From NCBI GenBank assembly GCA_015179045.1, contig WHUZ01000233.1, positions 1-21,250 of the forward strand: a stretch of DNA of 21,250 nucleotides. The letters are read 5' to 3'. The notes below the pieces were generated by a model that did not search any database, was not told the origin of the DNA, and worked only from the letters and a program-made list of their open reading frames with translations. Position 1 is the stretch's first letter; each line of letters begins with the position of its first letter. Positions 20,834 through 21,250 of the stretch are shown here, piece by piece. This stretch comes from Kalaharituber pfeilii. Its lineage: Eukaryota; Ascomycota; Pezizomycetes; Pezizales; Pezizaceae. Both the position numbers and the translations under genes were made by a program.

Positions 20834-21250
20834 AGTGGTGCTGTGTGTCTAATTGACCGTAGCAGGTGCAAGGAAGCTTTAAGGTGGGGGGGTCTCTAAG
20901 TCTGCGGAGACAAAAGCCGTGAGTGTCGTGCCGTCGATGAAGTCACACGAAAAGAAAGTTGGAGGTTAAGAAAACCGAACTTGACGGGAGGCGCGGGCCA
21001 AATCAAAGAAAGTTTGTGATGTCAAGCCCGAAAAAAAAACCGCCTCGGATCTAGCCGCGCCAGGTACAGTAATTGTGACGAACGCAACCTTTTCTTTCGC
21101 TGTTGTAACTAACTTCTCCAAGCTCCTGACAGCTGATCAGCAGGAACAGTAAAAACGTCTCAATTACGAAATGCCCCACCCGCAACCAAGCTTATTTTTT
21201 TTATCGGTCTTCCTGGATTGTTAGGTAATCGCCCGACTTTGAGAATTATC
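20834..21250. promoter_or_regulatory. RCF2 upstream region, to the window edge
   Basis: The 417 bp upstream of the RCF2 start should hold its promoter and leader. I see no CCAAT box in either orientation, no clear TATA element and no coding frame of note. It may be shared with a gene beyond the right edge. Confidence 0.4.

Noticed and set aside
1..21250. tRNA or rRNA genes and transposon ends
   Set aside because: By eye I found no GGTTCRANNCC B box paired with an A box, no rRNA-like segment, and no transposase frame or terminal inverted repeats. A tRNAscan or repeat search could overrule this.

Overview
This is eukaryotic nuclear DNA from a filamentous fungus, most likely an ascomycete (Pezizomycotina). 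The evidence is short GT-AG introns (53-175 nt), a fungal-type NACHT/WD40 NLR, a SEY1-type ER fusion GTPase, a fungal Rcf2-type respiratory factor, pyrimidine-rich leaders and long A/T tracts in gene 3' flanks. An early-diverging ascomycete such as a Pezizomycete would fit, but that is a guess. I saw no tRNA, rRNA, CRISPR array or transposase.

Layout, left to right. (1) A fungal NLR gene (+, about 2-3417) is cut by the left edge; it reads NACHT NTPase, short pentapeptide-like stretch, then a run of 13 near-identical WD40 repeats plus a decayed one. (2) A gap of about 1.75 kb holds T-rich, then A-rich, tracts. (3) A four-exon short-chain dehydrogenase/reductase (-, 5174-6461) converges on the NLR. 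(4) A gap of about 1.5 kb separates it from the divergent SEY1. (5) SEY1 (+, 7946-11024) has five exons and encodes 884 aa. (6) About 4 kb without a supported gene follows, ending in a leader-like stretch with no ATG for about 1.19 kb. (7) A large kelch-repeat protein (+, to 18890) has three recognisable exons, a long low-complexity N-terminus and a six-bladed C-terminal propeller; its start is unresolved. (8) The 3' flank of about 1.2 kb switches from T-rich to A-rich on the + strand. (9) RCF2 (-, 20105-20833) is intronless, with two compensating one-base frame changes. (10) The last 417 bp are RCF2 upstream sequence.

The genes are not an operon or an obvious cluster. SEY1 (ER network), RCF2 (respiratory supercomplexes) and the kelch protein look like core cellular genes; the NLR is an accessory, fast-evolving recognition gene. 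I did not find a clearly undescribed system. The points most worth checking are the NLR WD array with its variable surface positions, the NLR intron bounded by a near-perfect direct repeat, the double frame change in RCF2, the SDR lacking the usual Tyr-x-x-x-Lys, and the ATG-free leader and unresolved start of the kelch gene.
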